Assembly: GCA_002372855.1 (NCBI GenBank)
Contig: DFIZ01000086.1
Coordinates: 1-11,083, forward strand
Source of the DNA: Bacteroidales bacterium UBA3684
Lineage (GTDB): Bacteria; Bacteroidota; Bacteroidia; Bacteroidales; P3
Length of the DNA stretch: 11,083 nucleotides
Direction: 5' to 3'
Position 1 is the stretch's first letter. The number at the start of each line of letters is the position of its first letter. The notes beneath the pieces were generated by a model. That model was not told where the DNA came from. It did not search any database and worked only from the letters and a program-made list of their open reading frames with translations. Position numbers and translations under genes: made by a program. Positions 5,658 to 11,083 of this stretch are shown one piece after another.

Positions 5658-7123
5658 CACTGACCGCCACACACATCATCGGCATCCTCCTCACCGTCGG
5701 CCTGTTGCTGGCGGTGAGTATCCTTTCGGGCCGCAAGGTGAAGGACGCCCACAGTTTCGCCACCGGCGGCAAAGCCGGTTCGTGGATGGTCTGCGGCGCC
5801 ATCCTCGGCACCCTCGTCGGAGGCCAGAGCACCATCGGCACCGCCCAGCTGGCCTTCTCCTTCGGTCTCTCAGCTTGGTGGTTCACCATCGGTGCCGCCC
5901 TCGGAGCGCTGCTGCTCGGACTGGTCTATGCCGGCCCCCTGCGCCGCAGCGGATGCACCACCCTCATGGAGGTGGTGCGCAAGCAATACGGCCCGCGGGC
6001 CGAAACGGTAGGCTCCATCCTCTTCCTGACGGGCATTTTCATCAGCATCACCTCGCAGCTCCTCTCCTCGTCGGCCATGCTGGGCAGCCTCTTCGGCCTG
6101 CCTTTGACGGCGGCCCTCGCCATCGGTGCCGTGCTCATCGCTGCCATCGTCCTCTTCGGCGGCATCAAAAGCGCCGGCGCCAGCGGCATCGTCAAGCTGG
6201 CGCTGCTCTATGTCTGCTCCCTGGCCGCCGGCATCGCCGTGTGGCGCCTGGGCCACGGCCTGGCAGGACTGCACGAGAGCGTCGAGGGCCTGTATTCCTC
6301 GCCACTGCTGGCGCAGATGAACGACATCGCCTCGGCCGAGGACATCCACCGCCGCTACGGCAGCCTCATAGCCCGCGGACCGCTGAAGGACATCGGCGGA
6401 TGCCTCTCGCTGACCCTCGGCGTCGTCTGCACACAGACCTACGCCCAGGCCGTCTGGTCGGCCGCCACCACCCGCAAGGCGCAACGCGGCGCCGTCTACT
6501 GCGCCGCGCTCATACCCCTCATCGGTGCCGCCTGCACCCTCGTGGGCATCTACATGCGCGGCCACTACGTCACCGCCGCCGAGGCCGCGGCCCTGCAAGC
6601 GGCAGGCGAACGGCTCCCCGACGGCATCGGCGTGATAGAGAACTCGCTGCAGGCCTTCCCCTCGTTCATCATCGGCCACCTGCCCCCGTGGCTCGGCGGC
6701 ATAGCCCTCGGCACACTCCTGATCAACATCCTCGGCTGCGGCAGCGGCCTGGTGCTCGGCGCCTCCACCATCGTCATGCGCGATGTGGTCCACCGCGACT
6801 CCCTGCGCGGCCTCCGCCTGGCCATCGTCGCCCTGCTGGCGCTGGGCGTAGTGGCGGCCCACTTCATGCAAGGGGCCTTCATCAACGACCTCGGCTTCCT
6901 CTCCCTGGGCCTCCGCGCCGCAGCCCTGCTGCTGCCGCTGAGCTTCGCCCTCTGGCTCCCCGGACGGTTCACGGCCAACGCCGTCATAGCCTCCATGATC
7001 GCCGGCACCGCCGCCATGCTCGCCGCAGGCCTCCTCCGCCTCCCCGCCGACCCCATGTACTACGGCCTCGCCGCCTCGGCAATCGCCCTGCTGCCTTCGT
7101 GGCGCAACAACCGGAAACAGTAA
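5654..7123 (+). CDS. Sodium:solute symporter (SSS family)
   Basis: This 489-residue inner-membrane transporter belongs to the SSS family, which uses the sodium gradient to take up sugars, amino acids, carboxylates or vitamins. Repeated hydrophobic segments consistent with about 12-13 helices run through the whole protein. Family-like features are ATGGKAGSWMVCGAILGTLVG (about 37-57) followed by GQSTIGTAQLAFSFG, and GCLSLTLGVVCTQTYAQAVWSA in the middle. The latter resembles the region where SSS proteins have a conserved Gln/Trp stretch. Length is normal for the family. Substrate cannot be read from the sequence. The ATG at 5654 overlaps the stop of the preceding lipoprotein gene (ATGA). It ends 37 bases from the converging DUF4625 gene. 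Confidence 0.87.
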   Translation: MTLTATHIIGILLTVGLLLAVSILSGRKVKDAHSFATGGKAGSWMVCGAILGTLVGGQSTIGTAQLAFSFGLSAWWFTIGAALGALLLGLVYAGPLRRSGCTTLMEVVRKQYGPRAETVGSILFLTGIFISITSQLLSSSAMLGSLFGLPLTAALAIGAVLIAAIVLFGGIKSAGASGIVKLALLYVCSLAAGIAVWRLGHGLAGLHESVEGLYSSPLLAQMNDIASAEDIHRRYGSLIARGPLKDIGGCLSLTLGVVCTQTYAQAVWSAATTRKAQRGAVYCAALIPLIGAACTLVGIYMRGHYVTAAEAAALQAAGERLPDGIGVIENSLQAFPSFIIGHLPPWLGGIALGTLLINILGCGSGLVLGASTIVMRDVVHRDSLRGLRLAIVALLALGVVAAHFMQGAFINDLGFLSLGLRAAALLLPLSFALWLPGRFTANAVIASMIAGTAAMLAAGLLRLPADPMYYGLAASAIALLPSWRNNRKQ

Positions 7124-7150
7124 GCCCCCGCAGCATCAACTGCAGGGGCT
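7123..7150. terminator. Hairpin between convergent genes, possible terminator
   Basis: AGCCCCC-GCAG (7123-7133) pairs with CTGC-A-GGGGCT (7140-7150), an 11-position stem with one mismatch around CATCAA. It fills the short gap between the stop of the symporter and the stop of the DUF4625 gene on the other strand, as a bidirectional terminator would. No long T-tract is seen on either side, so the call is tentative. Confidence 0.45.
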
Positions 7151-7160
7151 TCCCGTGTTC

Positions 7161-7631
7161 CTACTCCACGTCGATGGCCACGGAGCGCAGCTCCTGCCAG
7201 CCGGCGCGGTCGGTGACGCGCACCATGAAGTGGTAGTCGCCTTCGTCCACGCCCTCGGGCACCACGATGTCGACCTCGGCCACATAGTCCTTCGTCCCTT
7301 CGGGAATCTGGTAGTCCTGGTTGAACACCCAGGGGTTCACGGCTTCGTGCTCGTGCTCCTCGTCGTGCGGGCACTCCACCGAGGAGGTACTGTGGGTATG
7401 ATGGTCGTGGTTGGAATGAATCTCGATGTTATAGTTACCCAGCTCCACGTTGTCCGTAAAACGGTAGCAGAAGTGGATGGTGTCGCCGTGGCGGTAGGAG
7501 TCGCAGTCGGAGGGCGACGCCACGATGCCGTCGGTGGTGATGGCGGGTTTGTCCATGTCGCGGTCATCGTCGCCGCAGGCGGAAAAAACAAAAACGATAG
7601 CGGTTGCAATCAAAAGGATGCTGTGTTTCAT
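7161..7631 (-). CDS. DUF4625 His-rich lipoprotein
   Basis: This 156-residue lipoprotein has lipobox FSAC (cysteine 19), followed by GDDDRD. An acidic run of this kind just after the cysteine resembles the Bacteroidota surface-export signal, so it may face outward. The rest matches DUF4625: DNVELGNYNIEIH (60-72), a His cluster HSNHDHHTH (72-80), ECPHDEEHEHE (86-96) and the C-terminal GDYHFMVRVTDRAGWQ. The clustered His and acidic residues point to metal binding. The fold is probably Ig-like. Its ATG overlaps the stop of the TonB-dependent receptor (ATGA), so the two are coupled. The most likely role is metal capture or delivery at the outer membrane together with that receptor. The metal is not known. 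Confidence 0.85.
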   Translation of the reverse strand: MKHSILLIATAIVFVFSACGDDDRDMDKPAITTDGIVASPSDCDSYRHGDTIHFCYRFTDNVELGNYNIEIHSNHDHHTHSTSSVECPHDEEHEHEAVNPWVFNQDYQIPEGTKDYVAEVDIVVPEGVDEGDYHFMVRVTDRAGWQELRSVAIDVE

Positions 7632-9739
7632 AATTCAGGTTCTTTTACTTGTTTCTTAAATTCATATTTGATTCTGATGGAAATGTTGCGTCCCGGCTCG
7701 GGAACGTCGATGAGGCGGTAATAGCTCGTGTGGTCGTAGTAGCGGGCATCGAGCAGGTTGTTCAGCTGCAACGCCACAGCCAGCTGGCCGCCCCGCACGT
7801 CGAAGCGGTGCGACGCCGAGAGGTTCACCGTAGCATAGCCCGGCGTGGTCTTCTCCGGCGGCACAATCTCGTCCTGCGGCGCCACGGCGTGGAGATTCAG
7901 TCCCACATTGCCGCAGCCGTGGAAGTCGTAGTGCCACGCCACGTCCACATCCACCGACGGCGGCACGGCGAACGGCAGTGTGTAGCCGCGCTTGTCGCCA
8001 CTCAGCTGGCGCGAACGGCACACCTGCCCGCGCACCGACGCCTCCCAATGCGCGGCGAAAGCCCACGCCGCCTCGGCCTCGAAGCCGTAGCGCAGGGCCT
8101 CGGCCTGCGTGTAGCGGTAGAGCTGTAGGCCCTCGGCATAGTCCGCCGTGGGGTTGAGGTAGATATAGTTGGGGAAATAGTTGAAGTAGGGGTCCACCTT
8201 GACGGTCACCGCCCCGCGGCTCCACTCCACGCCGGCGTCCAGCTGGTAGGAGCGCTCGGGGTCCAACCCGGCGTTGCCCTGCTCATAGCGGAAGATGTGG
8301 TAGTTGACACCGTCGGCACCCAGCTCCTTGGCTATCGGCACCCGGAAAGCCTTGCCCGCGTTGAGGCGCACTATCCAGTCGCCGCGGTGCCAGTTGGCAC
8401 CCAGGCTCCACGTGAGGCTGTTGAACTGCCTCCGCGCCTCGGCCGACCGCTGCAGGAAGGCCGAGTCGCCGCCGCCCACGGGCGAGCGGTACCAGTCGCT
8501 ATAGGGGTGGATGGCGATGGCGGCATGGTCGAAACGCAGGCCCCCGTTGAGGGTCCAGTCCGCCGTCGGCGTCCAGCGGTCGAGGGCGTAAACACCCATC
8601 GACGTGCTCTCGAAGTCGGGAATGATGAACCCCCACCCCTCGCGGCGGTTGTGCTGGTGCTCGGCGGCGAGGCCGGCGCTCAGCTCATGGCGTTCGCCCA
8701 TGGGCATGCGCAGCCCCAGCGAACCACTGAAGGTGTGCTTGTCGAAGCGACGCTCCAGACTGTCGGGCGGCGTGGGCATGTAGCCATGCGAGAGGGGTTC
8801 GGAGAGCTCCTCGCGCAGGTTGTGCTGCCACGCCAGGTTGGCCTCCAGCGACGCCGTCCCCAGCTGGTAGGTGGTGTGGCTCTGCACCTTGAGGTGGTTC
8901 ACCCACTGGTAGGGCAGGTCCACATCGCGCAGCGAACGGTCGTAGTCTATCTGCGACAGCCGCACCTCCAGCCCGTGGGCGTCGGCAAAGAATCCGCTGC
9001 GGGCATAGACATCGCTGACGGTGAGGTCGGTGCGGAAATTCTCGTTGTTGGTCCACCCCACCATCAAGCGCCCGTCGCGCTCGGTGCCGGCGGTATTGCG
9101 CAGACGCTGGTCGCGCAGGCGTATCCAATAGGAGTAGTACTGGATACTGTCGGCCGGCACGCGGTAGTCGCCGTAGTCGCTCAGCGTCAGGTTGGCCTTG
9201 TAGAAGAAGTCGCCACGGCGTCCCGCCACATGGGCCGCGAAGCCCCCCTGCAGGTTGTTCGTGCGGCCGAAGAGGGTGGCCGACACCTCGAAGGGCACCC
9301 ACGGCAGGCGGTTGCCGCTGAGGCTCAGCACCCCGCCGATGGCATCGGAGCCATAGAGCAGCGTGGCAGGACCTTTGATGACCTCCACGGCGTCGACGGC
9401 GAACTGGTCCACCTCCAACCCATGGTCGTCGCCCCACTGCTGCCCCTCGTGCTTGATGCCGTCCTGGCTGACAACCATACGGTTATACCCCAACCCACGG
9501 ATGGTGGGCTTGGAGAGACCCGTGCCGATACTGACAGCCTTCACTCCGGGAATGCCTTCGAGGCTCTGCATCAGGCTGCCCGCGAAGTGCTCCTCCAGGT
9601 AAGAGGCATCCACCTGCACGGCATTCTGCGTACTCGTCACCGCCTGGCCAGACCGCGCACTGACGGTCACGGCCTGAAGTGTCTTCACACTGTCGGGCGG
9701 TGGCGCCAACAGCATGAGCATCAACAATAGTTTACTCAT
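7628..9739 (-). CDS. TonB-dependent outer-membrane receptor, likely metal or metallophore
   Basis: This 703-residue protein has a short signal peptide (about residues 1-16) and a plug domain of about 25-145 containing IRGLG (80-84), the loop HEGQQWGDDHGLE (97-109) and VIKGPATLLYGSDAIGG (120-136). A 22-strand-type beta barrel follows, with a C-terminal strand ending RIKYEF. It takes up ligands across the outer membrane using TonB energy. It lacks the N-terminal carboxypeptidase-like domain of SusC proteins and has no SusD partner, so it is of the siderophore/heme/zinc type. Nine residues follow the usual terminal aromatic residue. It lies between a Cys/His-rich membrane protein gene and the DUF4625 gene, which argues for a metal substrate. 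Confidence 0.9.
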   Translation of the reverse strand: MSKLLLMLMLLAPPPDSVKTLQAVTVSARSGQAVTSTQNAVQVDASYLEEHFAGSLMQSLEGIPGVKAVSIGTGLSKPTIRGLGYNRMVVSQDGIKHEGQQWGDDHGLEVDQFAVDAVEVIKGPATLLYGSDAIGGVLSLSGNRLPWVPFEVSATLFGRTNNLQGGFAAHVAGRRGDFFYKANLTLSDYGDYRVPADSIQYYSYWIRLRDQRLRNTAGTERDGRLMVGWTNNENFRTDLTVSDVYARSGFFADAHGLEVRLSQIDYDRSLRDVDLPYQWVNHLKVQSHTTYQLGTASLEANLAWQHNLREELSEPLSHGYMPTPPDSLERRFDKHTFSGSLGLRMPMGERHELSAGLAAEHQHNRREGWGFIIPDFESTSMGVYALDRWTPTADWTLNGGLRFDHAAIAIHPYSDWYRSPVGGGDSAFLQRSAEARRQFNSLTWSLGANWHRGDWIVRLNAGKAFRVPIAKELGADGVNYHIFRYEQGNAGLDPERSYQLDAGVEWSRGAVTVKVDPYFNYFPNYIYLNPTADYAEGLQLYRYTQAEALRYGFEAEAAWAFAAHWEASVRGQVCRSRQLSGDKRGYTLPFAVPPSVDVDVAWHYDFHGCGNVGLNLHAVAPQDEIVPPEKTTPGYATVNLSASHRFDVRGGQLAVALQLNNLLDARYYDHTSYYRLIDVPEPGRNISIRIKYEFKKQVKEPEL

Positions 9740-9784
9740 CTGGTAATGTATATTTTACTCCGAATTACCCGGCACCGATGGACC

Positions 9785-9878
9785 GCCGGCATCCTGCCGG
9801 CACCCACACGTTGCCGTTATCCAATACGCCGGCGAAAAAAGCCAGCGACGTCGCGATTATTGCCAGCAAGATGCCGGC
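9785..9878. repeat. Palindromic REP-like element cluster (AGILPA type)
   Basis: GCCGGCATCCTGCCGGC (9785-9801) and GCCAGCAAGATGCCGGC (9862-9878) are related palindromes in opposite orientation (the second reads GCCGGCATCTTGCTGGC on the minus strand). Between them lie the palindromes CGCCGGCG (9827-9834) and GCGACGTCGC (9845-9854). The first arm read on the plus strand gives TAGILPA, a phrase I know from dispersed palindromic repeats in many bacteria. The element occupies most of the 117-base gap between two genes and runs into the 3' end of the gene ending at 9857. Confidence 0.7.
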
Positions 9879-10222
9879 GCTCCAACGGGAGGGGCTCGGA
9901 GACGCTGTGTCCCGACACACAGAATGCCGGACACCTGCGCAACGGCGGTAGCCAGACGCACCGCCGCCATGAGCACCACCAGCCCCGCCGCCAAGGCCAA
10001 CGCCAAATTGGGCATCGACAGCACATGGCAGTAAAGGCAGGTCTGCTCATCGGGATGATACTCGCCGAAGTGGGCCGGATGGGCAATGTGGCGCACACAC
10101 TGGTAGCACTCATCCTCCTCGGCACCAGGCACATGATGAACATGCAGCACCGACGCCAGAAGCATCGGCAGATAGGCCGCAACGAGCAGCCACGCAATCC
10201 ATTTTTTAACGGTTCTGTTCAT
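9857..10222 (-). CDS. Cys/His-rich small membrane protein, probable metal handling
   Basis: This 121-residue protein has an N-terminal membrane helix (about 8-26) and a metal-ligand-rich loop: H27, H29, H30, C39xxC42, H45, H48, H51, H56 and C62xxC65H66. A second membrane helix follows (about 71-95). The pattern resembles small Bacteroidota proteins found beside metal-related TonB-dependent receptors, although I cannot assign a family name. It likely binds Zn, Cu or Fe at the periplasmic face. The ATG at 10222 is preferred over the longer upstream frame because it gives a normal membrane start and follows a TACTTTTG element. The last residues (GAPASCWQ) are encoded by a dispersed palindromic repeat and are probably acquired. 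It is the first gene of the minus-strand unit with the receptor and DUF4625. Confidence 0.72.
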   Translation of the reverse strand: MNRTVKKWIAWLLVAAYLPMLLASVLHVHHVPGAEEDECYQCVRHIAHPAHFGEYHPDEQTCLYCHVLSMPNLALALAAGLVVLMAAVRLATAVAQVSGILCVGTQRLRAPPVGAPASCWQ

Positions 10223-10233
10223 CAAATCGGCTG

Positions 10234-10264
10234 CAAAAGTACAAAAAATTTCACACACGGCAGA
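10234..10264 (-). promoter_or_regulatory. Promoter for the minus-strand metal-uptake unit
   Basis: On the minus strand TACTTTTG (10241 down to 10234) fits the -7 element TAnnTTTG. A poor -33 element, TCTG within a T-rich run, lies 19 bases upstream. The start codon at 10222 is only 11 bases from the -7 element, so the transcript would be nearly leaderless. No Fur/Zur-like palindrome was recognised. Confidence 0.5.
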
Positions 10265-10281
10265 AAAAAAACGTATCTTTG
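10249..10281 (+). promoter_or_regulatory. Promoter for the 10323 gene
   Basis: TATCTTTG at 10274-10281 is an exact TAnnTTTG match. TTTC at 10249-10252, with a 21-base spacing, is a weak -33 element. The start codon lies 41 bases downstream. This promoter and the minus-strand one are back to back and share the A-rich stretch between them. Confidence 0.55.
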
Positions 10282-10322
10282 CACACGGAATTTCATCCCG
10301 CAAACCACACAAACCACTGGAA

Positions 10323-10739
10323 ATGAACATCAAGAAACCCCTCCTTACCCTCCTGATCCTCCTCCTCACCCTCGCCGCAACGGCGCAGAGCTACATCGGC
10401 ACCATGGAAATCGACGGCTACACACGCAAGAACGTCGACGTGCGCCTGGCCCGAACACAGCAAGGCACCATCGTGCTCTACATGTACAACGTCAAGTTCG
10501 CCCGCCTCATGCCCGTCAAGGTCGACATGGAAATCCCCGGACTCACCCTCGCCGACGGCCGCCTGCAGGGCAACGGCATCGTCCCCACCTCCAAAGGCAA
10601 GCCCTACGACAAGTACCGCGTCACCCGTTTCAACGGCACCGCCGATACCGAAAAAATCACCTTCTCGTGCTTCCTCGGCGACAAGCAGATGAAATTCTCG
10701 GGCCTCCGGGCAAAGAAAAACAACACTAAAAACCAATAG
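10323..10739 (+). CDS. Small exported protein, possibly calycin-like beta-barrel
   Basis: This 138-residue protein has a signal peptide ending near ATAQ (about residues 20-22). The mature part (about 115 residues) is almost all beta-prone. Alternating strands of the type YIGTMEIDGY, NVDVRLARTQQGTIVLYMYNVKF and VKVDMEIPGL are followed by KYRVTRFNGTADTEKITFSCF. This looks like the calycin/lipocalin-like small secreted proteins common in Bacteroides, but the assignment is by overall impression only. The ATG at 10323 is supported by the signal peptide and upstream promoter. The C-terminus is Lys/Asn-rich. It is transcribed divergently from the metal-uptake unit, and any functional link is unproven. 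Confidence 0.72.
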   Translation: MNIKKPLLTLLILLLTLAATAQSYIGTMEIDGYTRKNVDVRLARTQQGTIVLYMYNVKFARLMPVKVDMEIPGLTLADGRLQGNGIVPTSKGKPYDKYRVTRFNGTADTEKITFSCFLGDKQMKFSGLRAKKNNTKNQ

Positions 10740-10763
10740 CTTACATACAAAAATAAAAAAATA

Positions 10764-10795
10764 TTTGGCCAGTTTGGAAAATGTTCGTACCTTTG
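10764..10795 (+). promoter_or_regulatory. Bacteroidota-type promoter for tRNA-His
   Basis: TTTG (10764-10767) and TACCTTTG (10788-10795) are 20 bases apart, an almost perfect match to the Bacteroidota promoter. The tRNA begins 33 bases after the -7 element. A near-palindrome TTTCACCACGGTGAAA (10803-10818) covers the expected start of transcription. Confidence 0.8.
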
Positions 10796-10828
10796 CACCC
10801 GATTTCACCACGGTGAAACGCGTTGCAT

Positions 10829-10906
10829 GGTGGGCGTAGTTCAGCTGGTTAGAGCGCCAGATTGTGGATCTGGAGGTCGTGGGTTCGAACCCCACCTCCC
10901 ACCCCA
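10829..10906 (+). tRNA. tRNA-His (anticodon GTG)
   Basis: A full cloverleaf can be drawn. The D stem is GTTC/GAGC, and the anticodon stem CCAGA/TCTGG encloses TTGTGGA with anticodon GTG for histidine. The T arm is GTGGG-TTCGAAC-CCCAC, and CCA is encoded at the 3' end. The extra 5' G (G-1, base 10829) faces C73, the hallmark of tRNA-His. The acceptor stem has one C6-T67 mismatch. It is a single gene with its own promoter and terminator. Confidence 0.96.
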
Positions 10907-10911
10907 ACGAC

Positions 10912-10945
10912 AAAGCGGAGTCCTTTCGGGCTCCGCTTTTTTTTT
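10912..10945 (+). terminator. Intrinsic terminator after tRNA-His
   Basis: AAAGCGGAGTCC (10912-10923) pairs with GGGCTCCGCTTT (10928-10939), 12 positions with one wobble around TTTC. An unbroken T run extends to 10945. This is a classic rho-independent terminator just after the tRNA. Confidence 0.92.
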
Positions 10946-10966
10946 GCCCTTTTCCCACCCCCCGTT

Positions 10967-11083
10967 CTCCACTCTCCGCTCTCCACCCTCCACTCTCCGC
11001 TCTCCGCTCTCCACTCTCCACTCCCCCACTCTCCACTCTCCACTCTCCACTCCCCGCTCTCCGCTCCCCGCTCTCCACTCTCC
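10967..11083 (-). repeat. Long heptanucleotide tandem array (CTCCACT/CTCCGCT)
   Basis: Sixteen 7-base units (one stretched to eight bases at 11023-11030) and a partial one run to the end of the window. They are mostly CTCCACT, with CTCCGCT, CCCCGCT and CTCCACC variants. On the minus strand the unit reads AGTGGAG or AGCGGAG, so it shares the AGT head and period of the arrays at 64-112 and 3545-3579. Minus-strand frames through it are repeat translations (Glu/Ser/Gly-rich) and not genes. The array probably continues beyond the window. Confidence 0.92.

Noticed and set aside
7123..7150. Firm call of a bidirectional intrinsic terminator between convergent genes
   Set aside because: The hairpin is clear but has no T-tract on either side, so it is kept only as a tentative terminator.
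5782..7236. Plus-strand frame overlapping the symporter (484 codons, Arg/His/Pro-rich)
   Set aside because: The Arg/Pro/His-rich product is an out-of-frame reading of the symporter. The symporter frame shows the family motifs and hydrophobic helices.
8297..9730. Long plus-strand open frame (477 codons) opposite the TonB-dependent receptor
   Set aside because: It is a shadow of the receptor gene. Its product lacks a signal, domain or membrane segments and is biased in composition.
9746..10729. Plus-strand frame of 327 codons across the Cys/His gene and the 10323 gene
   Set aside because: It crosses repeat elements, a divergent promoter region and the opposite strand of a better-supported gene, then reads the 10323 gene out of frame. 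Composition is Arg/His/Pro-rich.
10967..11083. Possible CRISPR array or Glu/Ser-rich coding repeat
   Set aside because: Units are 7 bases with no spacers, so it is not CRISPR. Minus-strand frames through it continue across the tRNA-His gene and its terminator, so they are not genes.

Overview
This window most likely comes from a chromosome of a GC-rich member of the Bacteroidales (Bacteroidota). Coding regions are GC-rich and the gaps are AT-rich. Starts lack Shine-Dalgarno sequences and are preceded by A-rich leaders. Several genes carry the Bacteroidota promoter pattern TTTG - about 20 bases - TAnnTTTG. The protein families are also typical of the group: a ferredoxin-domain-less IorA/IorB pair, DUF4332, DUF4625, a TonB-dependent receptor and negatively charged lipoproteins. 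No phage, transposase or CRISPR is present, and no gap exceeds 300 bases. Genus cannot be decided from the sequence.

Layout. (1) 1-3115: a repeat-rich leader, then iorA and iorB (indolepyruvate/aryl-2-oxoacid:ferredoxin oxidoreductase, amino-acid fermentation). A small DUF4332 helix-hairpin-helix protein follows, whose start region carries an apparent one-base deletion, and the unit ends at a strong intrinsic terminator. (2) 3125-3541: a small secreted protein of unknown function with its own promoter. (3) 3703-5136: two small two-helix membrane proteins that look like divergent paralogues, then an overlapping 119-residue remnant of a CPA1-type K+/H+ antiporter that has lost its middle. (4) 5214-7123: a small lipoprotein overlapping (ATGA) an SSS-family sodium:solute symporter. 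(5) 7161-10222, minus strand: a three-gene unit made of a Cys/His-rich membrane protein, a TonB-dependent receptor and a His-rich DUF4625 lipoprotein. It is probably a metal-acquisition locus. (6) 10323-10739: a small exported protein, possibly calycin-like, transcribed divergently from the metal unit. (7) 10829-10945: tRNA-His(GTG) with its own promoter and terminator.

The most unusual aspect is the intergenic DNA. Five arrays of short tandem repeats occur in 11 kb, at 64-112, 1880-1919, 1962-2007, 3545-3579 and 10967-11083. Read on one strand or the other, their units begin with AGT (or AGC). Three arrays have a 7-base period and two have a 10-11 base period. Two unrelated palindromic repeat elements (4183-4214 and 9785-9878) run into the 3' ends of genes and supply their C-terminal residues. 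No clearly new multi-gene system is evident. The best candidates for follow-up are the AGT-headed repeat family, the metal locus, and the pair of 2-TM proteins next to the antiporter remnant.
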